Assembly (NCBI GenBank): GCA_947499935.1
Contig: CANMQH010000017.1
Coordinates: forward strand, 1-64,000
DNA from: an uncultured Algibacter sp.
GTDB taxonomy: Bacteria > Bacteroidota > Bacteroidia > Flavobacteriales > Flavobacteriaceae
Reading direction: 5' to 3'
DNA: 64,000 bases
The notes below the pieces were generated by a model. The model was not told where the DNA came from. It searched no databases and saw only the letters and a list, made by a program, of their open reading frames with translations. Shown here piece after piece: positions 55,994-64,000 of this stretch. Both the position numbers and the translations under genes were made by a program. Each line of letters starts with the position of its first letter. Position 1 is the stretch's first letter.

Positions 55994-56848
55994 ATGAAAC
56001 TAATAAACACAACATTTTTAATTTGCGTTTTCTTATTATTTACTAGGTCGTATGGGCAAGATAAACCACAATCTGAAATGCATACAGATTCGCTATCTAT
56101 TGGTAAATTAGCATTATACGATTTAAAGCAAAGTGTTAAAAGTGTTGGACATGCTTTTTCTAGACCCGTACATTGGAAAAAGAAAGACTTTACAACTTTA
56201 GGTACAGTAGCTATTTCCGCATTGGCACTTTCTACAATAGATGATGAAGGCAGTGCTTTTTTTATTAGACAAGAGCCCAAAGTTCCTAGAATATTTCAAG
56301 AAGCTGGGACACGCTTTGGGAGTCCACAAGTATATTTTATTGCAAATGCAGGTTTATATGGTTTTGGTTTATTTACAAAGAACGAAAAATTACGAAAAAC
56401 TAGTGTTTTAATCATTTCATCTTCATTTACATCAGGTTTAATACAAAGCTTATCAAAAACGGCATTGGGTAGAGTTAGACCTGGTAACGACCTTAAGAGC
56501 ACAGAATTTAGATTTTGGTCTAATGAGGCGAAGTTTCATTCATTTCCATCGGGACATACGGTTTTATCTGTAACCATGTCTCATGCTATTGCTAAACAAT
56601 TTAAAAACACTTGGAGTAAAGTTGCTGTATATTCGTTGGGGGCTGTAGCACCAATATCTAGATTGTTTACGGGAGCTCATTGGCTTACCGATGTTGGTGT
56701 GGCTGCTGTTTTAAGTATTGTTGTTGTAGACTCAATAGACAACTTCTTGTTCTCTAGTAAAGCTTACGATTATCCTCAAAAAGAAAAACATATTTCTTGG
56801 AATTTCACCTTTTCAGGAAATCAAATTGGGGTTATTGGGAGGTTTTAA
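55994..56848 (+). CDS. PAP2-family phosphatase
   Basis: A 284-residue protein with a signal peptide (LINTTFLICVFLLFTRSYG) and a type-2 phosphatidic-acid phosphatase domain. The three motifs are KTALGRVRP, FPSGHTVLS and SRLFTGAHWLTD (KX6RP-PSGH-SRX5HX3D). The active site faces the periplasm; likely substrates are undecaprenyl diphosphate or lipid phosphates, including lipid A. It starts 2 bp after pheT, so it is translated from the same mRNA although the functions differ. Confidence 0.9.
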   Translation: MKLINTTFLICVFLLFTRSYGQDKPQSEMHTDSLSIGKLALYDLKQSVKSVGHAFSRPVHWKKKDFTTLGTVAISALALSTIDDEGSAFFIRQEPKVPRIFQEAGTRFGSPQVYFIANAGLYGFGLFTKNEKLRKTSVLIISSSFTSGLIQSLSKTALGRVRPGNDLKSTEFRFWSNEAKFHSFPSGHTVLSVTMSHAIAKQFKNTWSKVAVYSLGAVAPISRLFTGAHWLTDVGVAAVLSIVVVDSIDNFLFSSKAYDYPQKEKHISWNFTFSGNQIGVIGRF

Positions 56849-56932
56849 TTGTTTAATTACTAATTAAACTTAGCGATTACTTTAATCTAAAAATTTCGTA
56901 TATTTAGTAAAGAACTTTTAAACGGCATAAAT

Positions 56933-57148
56933 ATGTCTAATTACATTAAAATATACACTGGTAATTTTATAAATGTACAACGGGTTTATAATGCATTGTA
57001 AAATGCTAACATTACTGCCATTTTGAAAGACGAATCTGAATCGGCACGTTTGGCAGGTTTTGGTTCTTCTATACTGGGTTTTCAAGAAATACATGTTCAT
57101 AAAGATGAGCTAGATAAAGCTGTACCTATAGTTGAAAGCATAAAATAA
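56933..57148 (+). pseudogene. DUF2007-like small protein with in-frame stop
   Basis: A 72-codon frame (MSNYIKIYTGNFINVQRVYN, then a stop, then NITAILKDESESARLAGFG and HVHKDELDKAVPIVESIK) matches a small DUF2007-type protein of flavobacteria over its full length. A TAA at 56999-57001 interrupts it after codon 22. No frameshift is seen, so one nonsense mutation is the likely cause. No alternative start inside the remaining frame is convincing. It is convergent with the HTCS gene. Confidence 0.7.
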
Positions 57149-57166
57149 GCCTTATTTAAATATCTT

Positions 57167-60100
57167 TTATTCTTCTAATTTAAATTTACCAGGAGTTACG
57201 CCATACTTATTTTTAAAGGCTCTACTAAAATGAGACATGCTTTTAAAGCCTACATTAGAATACACTTCCGATACTTGTACATTTGATTTAACAAGCATTT
57301 CGGCTGCTTTCTTTAATCTATATTCTTTTATAAGTTCATAAGGAGTTTGGTTGGTTAAAGCTTTGACTTTTTGGAAAAAATTTGACCGACTAATGTATAG
57401 CTCTCGTGCTAAAAAATTAACATCAAAATTAGGGTCGTGTATATTTTTATCAATCATTTCAAATAATTTCTCTATAAATGCATGCTCGTTATCATTTTCT
57501 AGATTTTTTTCAATATTCTGAGGGAAATCAATCTGAAATCGTTCTCTTAGTCTTTTTCTACTTTTTAAAAGTGTAATAGATTGTATGACTAAGTGTTTAA
57601 CCTGAAAAGGTTTGTTTATATAAGCATCTGCCCCAACACCTAAACTTTTTAATTTACTTTCCATAGTAGAAACCGCAGTTAATAGAATAAAAGGTATGTG
57701 ACTTGTACTTATATTATTTTTTACGTTTTCACATAATTCTATACCATTCATAACAGGCATCATAACATCGCTAACAATTAAATCTGGCCATTCATTTTGT
57801 AAAGCATCAACACATTCTTTTCCGTTTGAAAATGTAGATACTTTAAAATACTCCGAAAAGATATTCATTAAAAAAATACGCATTTCATCATTATCTTCAA
57901 CTATAAAAATTTGAGAACGTCTTAAGGAGTCTTCAATATCTATGGTAGTTACATCTGTATTTTCTTCTATGGGTAATAAACTATGGTCTTGCTCCACAGC
58001 TTCTGCTATAATTTGATTAAATTTATAAGCTTTAATGTCTTCTGTTTCTATTTTTTCTATTGGAATTTTAAATGTAAAAGAGGTGCCATTATTAACGTTA
58101 CTTTCTACAGTGATATCTCCACCATGTAATAAAATCAATTTTTTTGAGAATGCGAGCCCAATACCTGACCCTCCAAAATGCGTTAAATAATCATTTTTAG
58201 ATTGATAGAATCTCTCAAAAACATGTGGCAAATCTTCGGCGTCTATACCCCTGCCAGAATCTGTTACTGTACATGTAAACTCTGTTTCTTCTAACTTATA
58301 ATTAATGGTTATCGTATCACCTTTATCGGTGAATTTAAAAGCATTGTTTATTAGGTTATTAAGTACCTTTTCTAGTTTGTTCTTATCAGCTAAAATAAAG
58401 ACATCATCCTCTGGGTTTTTAAGCACTAAGTGCTTTTCTTTACTTTCTGCTAAATATTCGAAATCTAAAATTAATTGTTTTATAAAACTTGAAAAGTTAA
58501 ATCTTGTTTCATATAACTCTAACATGTCTTTTTCTGCCTTTCTAAAATCATGTGCTTGCTCAACTAACTGAAGGATTTTGTTAGATTGTCGCTTTACCAA
58601 TGATAAATAATCTACTATAGATTTATCTTTTTTAAACTTATCTAAAAAGACTTCTAATGGTCCATTAATTAGCGTTAACGGTGTTCTAAACTCATGCGAA
58701 ATATTTGTAAAAAAACGTAATTTAATATCGCTTAATCTAATTTCTTGTTCCTTCTCTAACTGCTTTATATTAAGAGTTAATTGTAATTTGTAGTACCGTA
58801 TTGCCCATTTAATTATTAGCCCAATTACTATTAGACTAAATACGCCATATATTATATATGCAAACTTGGTATTTAAAATATGTGATACTATTTTAATATT
58901 AAGTTGCTTGGAAGGGCTCCAAATATTATCACTATTTGAGGCCATTACCTCCAAATTATAATTTCCTGGTGGTAAACCATTATATTGGATGGTGTTTTTA
59001 GACGATGGTTTTATTATCCAATCCTTATCTAGAGGAGATAATCTATATTTAATGAAATGATTGTTTTTACTTTTAAAATGTAAAGAGATAACCTCTATTG
59101 AAAATACATTTTGATTATAATTCAACTCTATTTTATCAAGTAATGATAAATTCTTTTCTAATAATACTTTGTTTTGAACCTTATCGCCTGGCTTTATAGT
59201 CTTATTAAAAAGCTTAAATTCTCCAAACTCTAACCTAGGTGCTTCATTAGTTTGTTTTATATCCTCGGGGTTAAAGTAAACCAGACCATCTCTACCCCCA
59301 AAAACCAATGTTCCATTTGGGAGTTTTACCGAAGAAAATTCAAACTGTAAAAAAGGTAAACCATCATCTTTTTGATATTTTATAAACTCTTTGGTCGTTG
59401 TATTAAATTTATTAATGCCCACATTGGTAGAAATCCAAAGGTTGTTATCGGAGTCGAACTCTATGCGTTTAGCACCGTTATTTATAAGTCCATCTTTTTC
59501 TGAGTAGGTTACAAATTTTGGTATTGTATTTTCATTAGTCACATGGCTAATACCTCCTTGATCCGTAGCTATCCATAGATTACTTTCTCTGTCTCGCATA
59601 ATATGCGATACATAATTGCTTGAAATGGAAGAATTTACATCTGATGGTTGATAGTTTTTTACGTCAATGTCATGTAATGAATTAACACCCTTTGTATCCA
59701 ATCTATATAAACCATTAGTCTTTGAACCTAACCAAATAAAATCATATTTAGGATCAACATAAATGTAGCCTATAGATGCCAATTTGGGCTTAAAGGATAT
59801 AGCATTATTTAAACTTTCTACTATGGGTTTATTATTAAAATCATCAAATTTAATTCTATAAACATCATCTCGATCTGCAGCCCATATATAACCCTGCCTA
59901 TCTTCTACCAAAAATTTAATTTGAGCATTGTTTATAATAGGAAAGCTATCAGACTTTATATGTTTAAAGGTTTCTTCGGTTATTTTTTTTCGATAAAGTC
60001 CCATTTGAATTCCTCTTGGAGAAAACAATATATTATCTTTTGAATCTTTTATAATAACCCCTTTATAATTATTACCTAATGGTGGATCTTTAAAGGGTAA

Positions 60101-61261
60101 AGGTAAAAACACTTTTTTTTCTATATCAAACAAACATGTTTTACCAAAGTAGGTAGATATAAATACCTGATTGTCTTTATAATGTGTTAAGTCTATTATA
60201 TTATTAGTTTCTATACCATAGGGTAACCCTATATTTTTATCATAACTGTTAAAAGGATTATCAAATATCCCAAATTGATAAATACCAGCGTTATATGTTG
60301 TAACCCAACACCTATTTTTAACGTTAGTTGAAATGGAACTAACATATATCTCTTTAGAAGGCGATCTTGCATCACATACAATAAGATCTTTATGTAACGC
60401 TTTAATACTAAAATCATGAATGTGATTAATACCAGATACAGCACCAAGCCACATAGTATTATTTTTATCTAAAGCCATATACTTATAGCGATTATTTTTT
60501 AGCGATGTTTTAATGTAATGAATACCATTATTATACTTTAAATGCGCTATACCGTGGGATTTGGCAATTAACAAATCTTGATTATTAACTATTAACAAAC
60601 CAAAACAAGGCCCTATGCTCCCTTTTAAAGGTAATTTGAATATTTTAGTTGTTAAATTAAATACCATAAGACCAATTGATGTAGAAATAGCATATTCATT
60701 TTTATTAATTTTAAGTATATCTCTAAAAAGAATAGTTTTAAACGCTTTATCTTTTGGCTTAAATACCCCAACTAATTTATAGTCTACAAAATGAAGCACT
60801 GTATGGTTTTCTAACAAACAAATGACATCTGCATTATTACCAAAAATTATTTTTTTAACGGTTGATGATTTCGTGTTAACAATCTCATTAGTATACAATA
60901 CAGATACTTTATCTGTTTTTAAATCTAAAATATTTATACCGCTTTCGGTGCCAATCCATAATTTTTTATTAGAATCCTCATTTAATGATGTTATGCGGTT
61001 ACTTAACAGCAGATTATCTTTTAGCGTATTTCTATACTTTTTAAAAGAATAACCATCATACTTATTTAAACCATCGTAAGTTCCTACCCATATAAAACCG
61101 TAACTATCTTCAAAAAGTGATGTAACACCATTGTGTGACAAACCATCAACTGTAGAAAATTGTTTGTTGGGTTTAAGGGTACATTGTTGCGCACAAACAT
61201 GATAAGAATTAGCGAACAAAAAAATGAACAGGAAAAGTATTTGTCTTAGGGTTTTAATCAT
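57167..61261 (-). CDS. Hybrid two-component system (HTCS) sensor-regulator
   Basis: A 1364-residue one-protein signalling system. It has a signal peptide, a periplasmic two-propeller sensor (repeats such as NLWISTNVGINKF and SLFEDSYGFIWVGTYDGLNKYDG), a Y_Y_Y domain, a TM helix near 795-820, a HisKA domain (His near 855 in FFTNISHEFRTPLTL), an ATPase domain, a receiver (Asp near 1163 in IVSDVMMPVMNG) and a C-terminal AraC-type HTH. HTCS proteins sense oligosaccharides and activate nearby carbohydrate genes. It diverges from the secreted GH16 gene, its probable target, across a 319-bp region. Confidence 0.95.
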   Translation of the reverse strand: MIKTLRQILFLFIFLFANSYHVCAQQCTLKPNKQFSTVDGLSHNGVTSLFEDSYGFIWVGTYDGLNKYDGYSFKKYRNTLKDNLLLSNRITSLNEDSNKKLWIGTESGINILDLKTDKVSVLYTNEIVNTKSSTVKKIIFGNNADVICLLENHTVLHFVDYKLVGVFKPKDKAFKTILFRDILKINKNEYAISTSIGLMVFNLTTKIFKLPLKGSIGPCFGLLIVNNQDLLIAKSHGIAHLKYNNGIHYIKTSLKNNRYKYMALDKNNTMWLGAVSGINHIHDFSIKALHKDLIVCDARSPSKEIYVSSISTNVKNRCWVTTYNAGIYQFGIFDNPFNSYDKNIGLPYGIETNNIIDLTHYKDNQVFISTYFGKTCLFDIEKKVFLPLPFKDPPLGNNYKGVIIKDSKDNILFSPRGIQMGLYRKKITEETFKHIKSDSFPIINNAQIKFLVEDRQGYIWAADRDDVYRIKFDDFNNKPIVESLNNAISFKPKLASIGYIYVDPKYDFIWLGSKTNGLYRLDTKGVNSLHDIDVKNYQPSDVNSSISSNYVSHIMRDRESNLWIATDQGGISHVTNENTIPKFVTYSEKDGLINNGAKRIEFDSDNNLWISTNVGINKFNTTTKEFIKYQKDDGLPFLQFEFSSVKLPNGTLVFGGRDGLVYFNPEDIKQTNEAPRLEFGEFKLFNKTIKPGDKVQNKVLLEKNLSLLDKIELNYNQNVFSIEVISLHFKSKNNHFIKYRLSPLDKDWIIKPSSKNTIQYNGLPPGNYNLEVMASNSDNIWSPSKQLNIKIVSHILNTKFAYIIYGVFSLIVIGLIIKWAIRYYKLQLTLNIKQLEKEQEIRLSDIKLRFFTNISHEFRTPLTLINGPLEVFLDKFKKDKSIVDYLSLVKRQSNKILQLVEQAHDFRKAEKDMLELYETRFNFSSFIKQLILDFEYLAESKEKHLVLKNPEDDVFILADKNKLEKVLNNLINNAFKFTDKGDTITINYKLEETEFTCTVTDSGRGIDAEDLPHVFERFYQSKNDYLTHFGGSGIGLAFSKKLILLHGGDITVESNVNNGTSFTFKIPIEKIETEDIKAYKFNQIIAEAVEQDHSLLPIEENTDVTTIDIEDSLRRSQIFIVEDNDEMRIFLMNIFSEYFKVSTFSNGKECVDALQNEWPDLIVSDVMMPVMNGIELCENVKNNISTSHIPFILLTAVSTMESKLKSLGVGADAYINKPFQVKHLVIQSITLLKSRKRLRERFQIDFPQNIEKNLENDNEHAFIEKLFEMIDKNIHDPNFDVNFLARELYISRSNFFQKVKALTNQTPYELIKEYRLKKAAEMLVKSNVQVSEVYSNVGFKSMSHFSRAFKNKYGVTPGKFKLEE

Positions 61262-61580
61262 AGATAGGTTCTAACAAGTTTTGGGCGTGCAAAATTTAGA
61301 TGTTATTGGTTTTAACACATTATAAAAATATTGCATTTATTAAAAATTAGCTAATTTCTTTGCTTTTATCGTATATTTTTATATAAAAAAATATAGAATT
61401 ATTATTTTTTGCCCCTTTACATTGCCTATAAACTATGGTATTGGACTCTGAGACATAATAAACAGACCCATAGGCTAATCAAAACTTATTTAACTCTGTA
61501 ATTTTGATATCACCACTATCTAAAATTTATTACAACGAACTAATTTTAGGTAAAATAATAACAACTAAAACGACAAAAAA
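61262..61580. other. Divergent regulatory region between HTCS and GH16
   Basis: 319 bp between two divergent starts. On the plus strand TAATTTTG (61499-61506) matches the TAnnTTTG -7 consensus, though no -33 TTG lies at the expected distance, and the leader to the GH16 ATG would be about 70 nt. A weak -33 box suits an activator such as the adjacent HTCS. No clear repeat operator was found, and the HTCS promoter is not evident. Confidence 0.5.
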
Positions 61581-62951
61581 ATGAAAACAAAAAAACGAAA
61601 CTTTAAAAATGTCTACTTTTTAGTCCTTCTATTTATAGGGGGTTCTATGCAGATGTTTTCACAACAACCAGTAGGCTTATCTGGTAACTGGACATTGCAA
61701 TCAGATTTTTCTGATGAATTTAACAATGGATTAAACACCAACAAATGGGATCATGACCCTAATGATTGGAGTGCTTGGTCTTGGGAACCTAGACATACTA
61801 AAGTTAACAACGGCAGACTTAAACTAACTTTAGATTGGGATAGGCACACTAGAGCAGGAAAACAATTATATTTTACATCTGGTATTATTAGAAGTAAGAA
61901 AGATATAAAATATGGTTATTTTGAAGTAAGAATGAAAGGTGCTCAAAGACATCCTGGAGTATGCCCAGCATTTTGGACTTATAGTATAGGGCAGACAACA
62001 AAAGTAATTAATGGACAACGTGTTAAGTATAATGAAATAGATTTTCCAGAAATACAACAACGCCAAAGAAATGTGAAATTAATTGATTGGAATCTTATTA
62101 GAGCTAATGACGCAAGACCACAAAGAAGAACTTCTGTAAGAGAAACTACAGGAGGTGGTCAAGGGCCTAGTTTTGACCCAAGAAGCGGATTCCATGTATA
62201 TGGATGCTTATGGGAACGTGGTAGTGTTAAATTTTACATTGATGGTAGGTTAGTTGCTACAGCTAACGCTTCAGAAGCTGCTTTACAACAACACCAACAA
62301 CGTTTAGTAATCTCTTTAGGATTACGTGAGCCATATTACGAATTTGTAAATGGAACAAGAGAACCTATTGTTACAAACAGTCGCCCTTCTGGTTTTCCAA
62401 CAACTATGGAAGTAGATTATGTAAGAACATGGAAACGCTCTGGCGGCGGCGTAGTTACTCCACCACCACCAACAGGAGGTAACGCTTGTGCTCCTGCTTG
62501 GAAAGCTGGTTCTACTTACAGCATAAGAGATCTTGTATCGCACAACGGAAAAAAATGGAGATGGAAATCAAGAAATAGAGGAAACTGTACACCTGGAGCA
62601 TGTGGAAGATGGAAAAATTTAGGTAACTGTTCTTCTAAGCTAGTTAACAATGCTGCTAAAACTTCTGATTATATTGGAAATGGAGAATTGAATGCTGCAT
62701 CTACTGAAGATATTGGTTTTGGTCCTTCTGGATTACTAGAAATATATCCAAACCCAGCTCAAGATGTTTTACATATTGATTCTGATGGTATGACCACAGT
62801 TTCTATATATGATATTAGAGGTGCAAAAGTTTTAGATAAACAATTTCAAGATAGAACTATTCTAAACATTAAAAGTCTTGCAAAAGGTCTATACATTGTT
62901 AATGTTTCTAATGACGTAGCTAATACTTCTAAAAAAGTTATTATCGAGTAA
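61581..62951 (+). CDS. Secreted GH16 kappa-carrageenase-like enzyme with T9SS sorting domain
   Basis: A 456-residue protein: signal peptide ([16 protein letters not shown]), GH16 catalytic domain (about 30-287), a CBM5/12-like module (about 300-350, with [18 protein letters not shown] and WKNLGNC) and a type IX C-terminal sorting domain (about 384-456, [14 protein letters not shown] to KKVIIE). The active-site EIDFPE supplies Glu152, Asp154 and Glu157. Similarity to kappa-carrageenase is evident in [30 protein letters not shown] and [14 protein letters not shown]. It probably hydrolyses beta-1,4 linkages in kappa-carrageenan or a related galactan. A divergent HTCS is its likely regulator. Confidence 0.88.
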   Translation: MKTKKRNFKNVYFLVLLFIGGSMQMFSQQPVGLSGNWTLQSDFSDEFNNGLNTNKWDHDPNDWSAWSWEPRHTKVNNGRLKLTLDWDRHTRAGKQLYFTSGIIRSKKDIKYGYFEVRMKGAQRHPGVCPAFWTYSIGQTTKVINGQRVKYNEIDFPEIQQRQRNVKLIDWNLIRANDARPQRRTSVRETTGGGQGPSFDPRSGFHVYGCLWERGSVKFYIDGRLVATANASEAALQQHQQRLVISLGLREPYYEFVNGTREPIVTNSRPSGFPTTMEVDYVRTWKRSGGGVVTPPPPTGGNACAPAWKAGSTYSIRDLVSHNGKKWRWKSRNRGNCTPGACGRWKNLGNCSSKLVNNAAKTSDYIGNGELNAASTEDIGFGPSGLLEIYPNPAQDVLHIDSDGMTTVSIYDIRGAKVLDKQFQDRTILNIKSLAKGLYIVNVSNDVANTSKKVIIE

Positions 62952-62974
62952 TTTTAATAGAATTTATATAAAGC

Positions 62975-63001
62975 AAAAGTCCCGCATGATGCGGGACTTT
63001 T
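62975..63001 (+). terminator. Strong rho-independent terminator after GH16
   Basis: AAAAGTCCCGC (62975-62985) and GCGGGACTTTT (62991-63001) form a perfect 11-bp GC-rich stem with loop ATGAT, followed by TATTTTT. It serves the GH16 gene and possibly the convergent ABC-F gene. Confidence 0.9.
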
Positions 63002-63048
63002 ATTTTTAAGAATAGTTCTTATACTTCTATGGTATCGTTACTACAGTT

Positions 63049-64000
63049 TTATTGATACATCTTATTACGCAAATCTTTAATTTTAGAATCTTGCATATAT
63101 TCATCAAAAGTTGTGTATCTATCTATAACACCGTTTGGTGTTAATTCTACGACCCTATTTGCAACCGTTTGAGCAAATTCATGATCATGTGTGGTAAAAA
63201 GTATAGTCCCTTTAAAGTTTTTTAATGAGTTATTAAAGGCTGTAATACTTTCTAAATCCAAATGATTTGTAGGCTCATCCAATTGTAATACGTTTGCGCG
63301 CATCATCATCATTCGAGATAACATACAGCGTACTTTTTCGCCACCTGATAATACAGATGATTTTTTAAACGCTTCTTCTCCACTAAAAATCATTTTACCC
63401 AAAAAGCCACGAATATTAACTTCCTCACGCTCCTCTTCTGTAGTAGCCCATTGGCGCAACCAATCTATTAAGGTTAACTCATTATCAAAAAACTCACTAT
63501 TATCTAAAGGTAAATACGATTGTGTTGTTGTAACACCCCAAGCAAATTTACCGGCATCAGCTTGTTCTTTATTATTTAAAATTTGATAAAAAGCTGTTGT
63601 AGCCCTAGAATCTCTAGAGAACACAACTACTTTATCGCCTTTTGCTAGATTCAAATCTATATTTTTAAATAATGTCTCTCCATCAAGCGATGCTGCCAAG
63701 CCTTCTATATTTAAAATTTGATCTCCAGCTTCTCTGTCTCTTTCAAAAATAATAGCAGGATAACGACGGCTCGTTCTTCTTATATCTGCTATGTTTAACT
63801 TCTCAATCATCTTTTTTCTACTTGTAGCTTGCTTACTCTTTGCCACGTTAGCAGAAAAACGACGTATAAATTCTTCTAGTTCTTTTTTCTTCTCTTCTGC
63901 CTTTTTATTTTGCTGCGCATGTTGTCTAGCTGCTAATTGCGAAGATTCGTACCAAAATGTATAATTACCCGAATAATGGTTTATTTTACTAAAATCTATA
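63049..64000 (-). CDS. ABC-F family ATPase, partial (runs off the window)
   Basis: The C-terminal 317 codons of an ABC-F protein; the frame is open to the window edge. It shows the end of the first ATPase unit, an inter-domain linker with basic and glutamine-rich helices (ARQHAQQNKKAEEKKKEL), and the second ATPase unit with signature VLSGGEKVRCMLSRMM and Walker B QLDEPTNHLDLESI. It seems closest to the YbiT/EttA group, which acts on the ribosome to regulate or rescue translation. A GTG at 63846 could be mistaken for the start but is internal. No membrane segments are present. Confidence 0.92.
   Translation of the reverse strand, partial: IDFSKINHYSGNYTFWYESSQLAARQHAQQNKKAEEKKKELEEFIRRFSANVAKSKQATSRKKMIEKLNIADIRRTSRRYPAIIFERDREAGDQILNIEGLAASLDGETLFKNIDLNLAKGDKVVVFSRDSRATTAFYQILNNKEQADAGKFAWGVTTTQSYLPLDNSEFFDNELTLIDWLRQWATTEEEREEVNIRGFLGKMIFSGEEAFKKSSVLSGGEKVRCMLSRMMMMRANVLQLDEPTNHLDLESITAFNNSLKNFKGTILFTTHDHEFAQTVANRVVELTPNGVIDRYTTFDEYMQDSKIKDLRNKMYQ

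Noticed and set aside
55885..56280. 131-codon minus-strand ORF over the pheT/PAP2 junction
   Set aside because: Antisense to two conserved genes, with no plausible protein features.
1..64000. CRISPR arrays, tRNA or rRNA genes, prophage, toxin-antitoxin or known defence systems
   Set aside because: I read both strands for regular spaced repeats, tRNA arms and family motifs and found none that I could support; a covariance search for tRNAs would be decisive.

Overview
This window comes from a low-GC member of the Bacteroidota, almost certainly a marine Flavobacteriaceae. Several features support this: the type IX secretion regulator PorX, a C-terminal type IX sorting domain on a GH16 enzyme, a hybrid two-component system (HTCS) regulator, a fused LpxC/FabZ protein, Bacteroidetes-style lipoproteins, and promoters of the TTG/TAnnTTTG type. 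The carbohydrate-active enzymes (two GH82-type beta-helix proteins and a kappa-carrageenase-like GH16) suggest an organism living on red algae. I saw no rRNA, tRNA, CRISPR array or prophage.

Layout. 1-2.3 kb is accessory DNA: an orphan hypothetical gene flanked by cassette-like repeats, then decayed IS256 and IS3 transposases. 2.3-12.5 kb (minus strand) holds an M16 protease lipoprotein, sucD, and the lipid A block lpxD, lpxC/fabZ, lpxA, efp and a second lpxD-like gene, preceded by an HD hydrolase. porX (12.6-14.1 kb) diverges from this block and is followed by IS630 and IS1182 remnants. A GH82 iota-carrageenase-type lipoprotein lies at 16-17.5 kb. 17.8-26.5 kb (plus strand) is a nitrite-assimilation region: a FdhF/YdeP molybdoenzyme, nirB, nirD, a DUF4202 gene, a NarX/PilJ-like sensor kinase and a Rid-family gene. 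26.5-27.6 kb is gene-free but full of inverted repeats plus a second IS630 remnant. 27.6-36.8 kb carries mostly minus-strand housekeeping and envelope genes (MtfA-like peptidase, an IorAB-type molybdenum hydroxylase, rlmF, a DUF2167 protein, mscL, an M23 peptidase, glmM), with a HAD phosphatase on the plus strand. 36.9-56.8 kb (mostly plus strand) has acpH, ggt, several hypothetical proteins, uvrA, a LOG protein, an M1-like/beta-barrel protein, a fused 2-oxoacid dehydrogenase E1, a second GH82-like protein, pheT and a PAP2 phosphatase. 57-63 kb pairs an HTCS regulator divergently with a secreted GH16. The window ends inside an ABC-F ATPase gene.

How the genes may work together. The GH82 lipoprotein, the GH82-like paralogue and the secreted GH16 resemble a dispersed carrageenan-degrading set rather than a classical polysaccharide utilisation locus, because there is no SusC/SusD pair, sulfatase or other glycosidase nearby. 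The HTCS next to the GH16 is its likely regulator, and PorX is expected to influence its type IX secretion. NirB and NirD would reduce nitrite to ammonium, with the PilJ-type kinase a candidate nitrate/nitrite sensor. The most noteworthy points are the GH82-like protein with His in place of the catalytic Asp, the degenerate M1-like peptidase domain joined to an apparent outer-membrane barrel, the structured elements between nirB and nirD and at 26.8-27.2 kb, the inverted repeat around the nirB promoter, an rlmF frame with no ordinary start codon, and the cassette-like repeat at the left edge.
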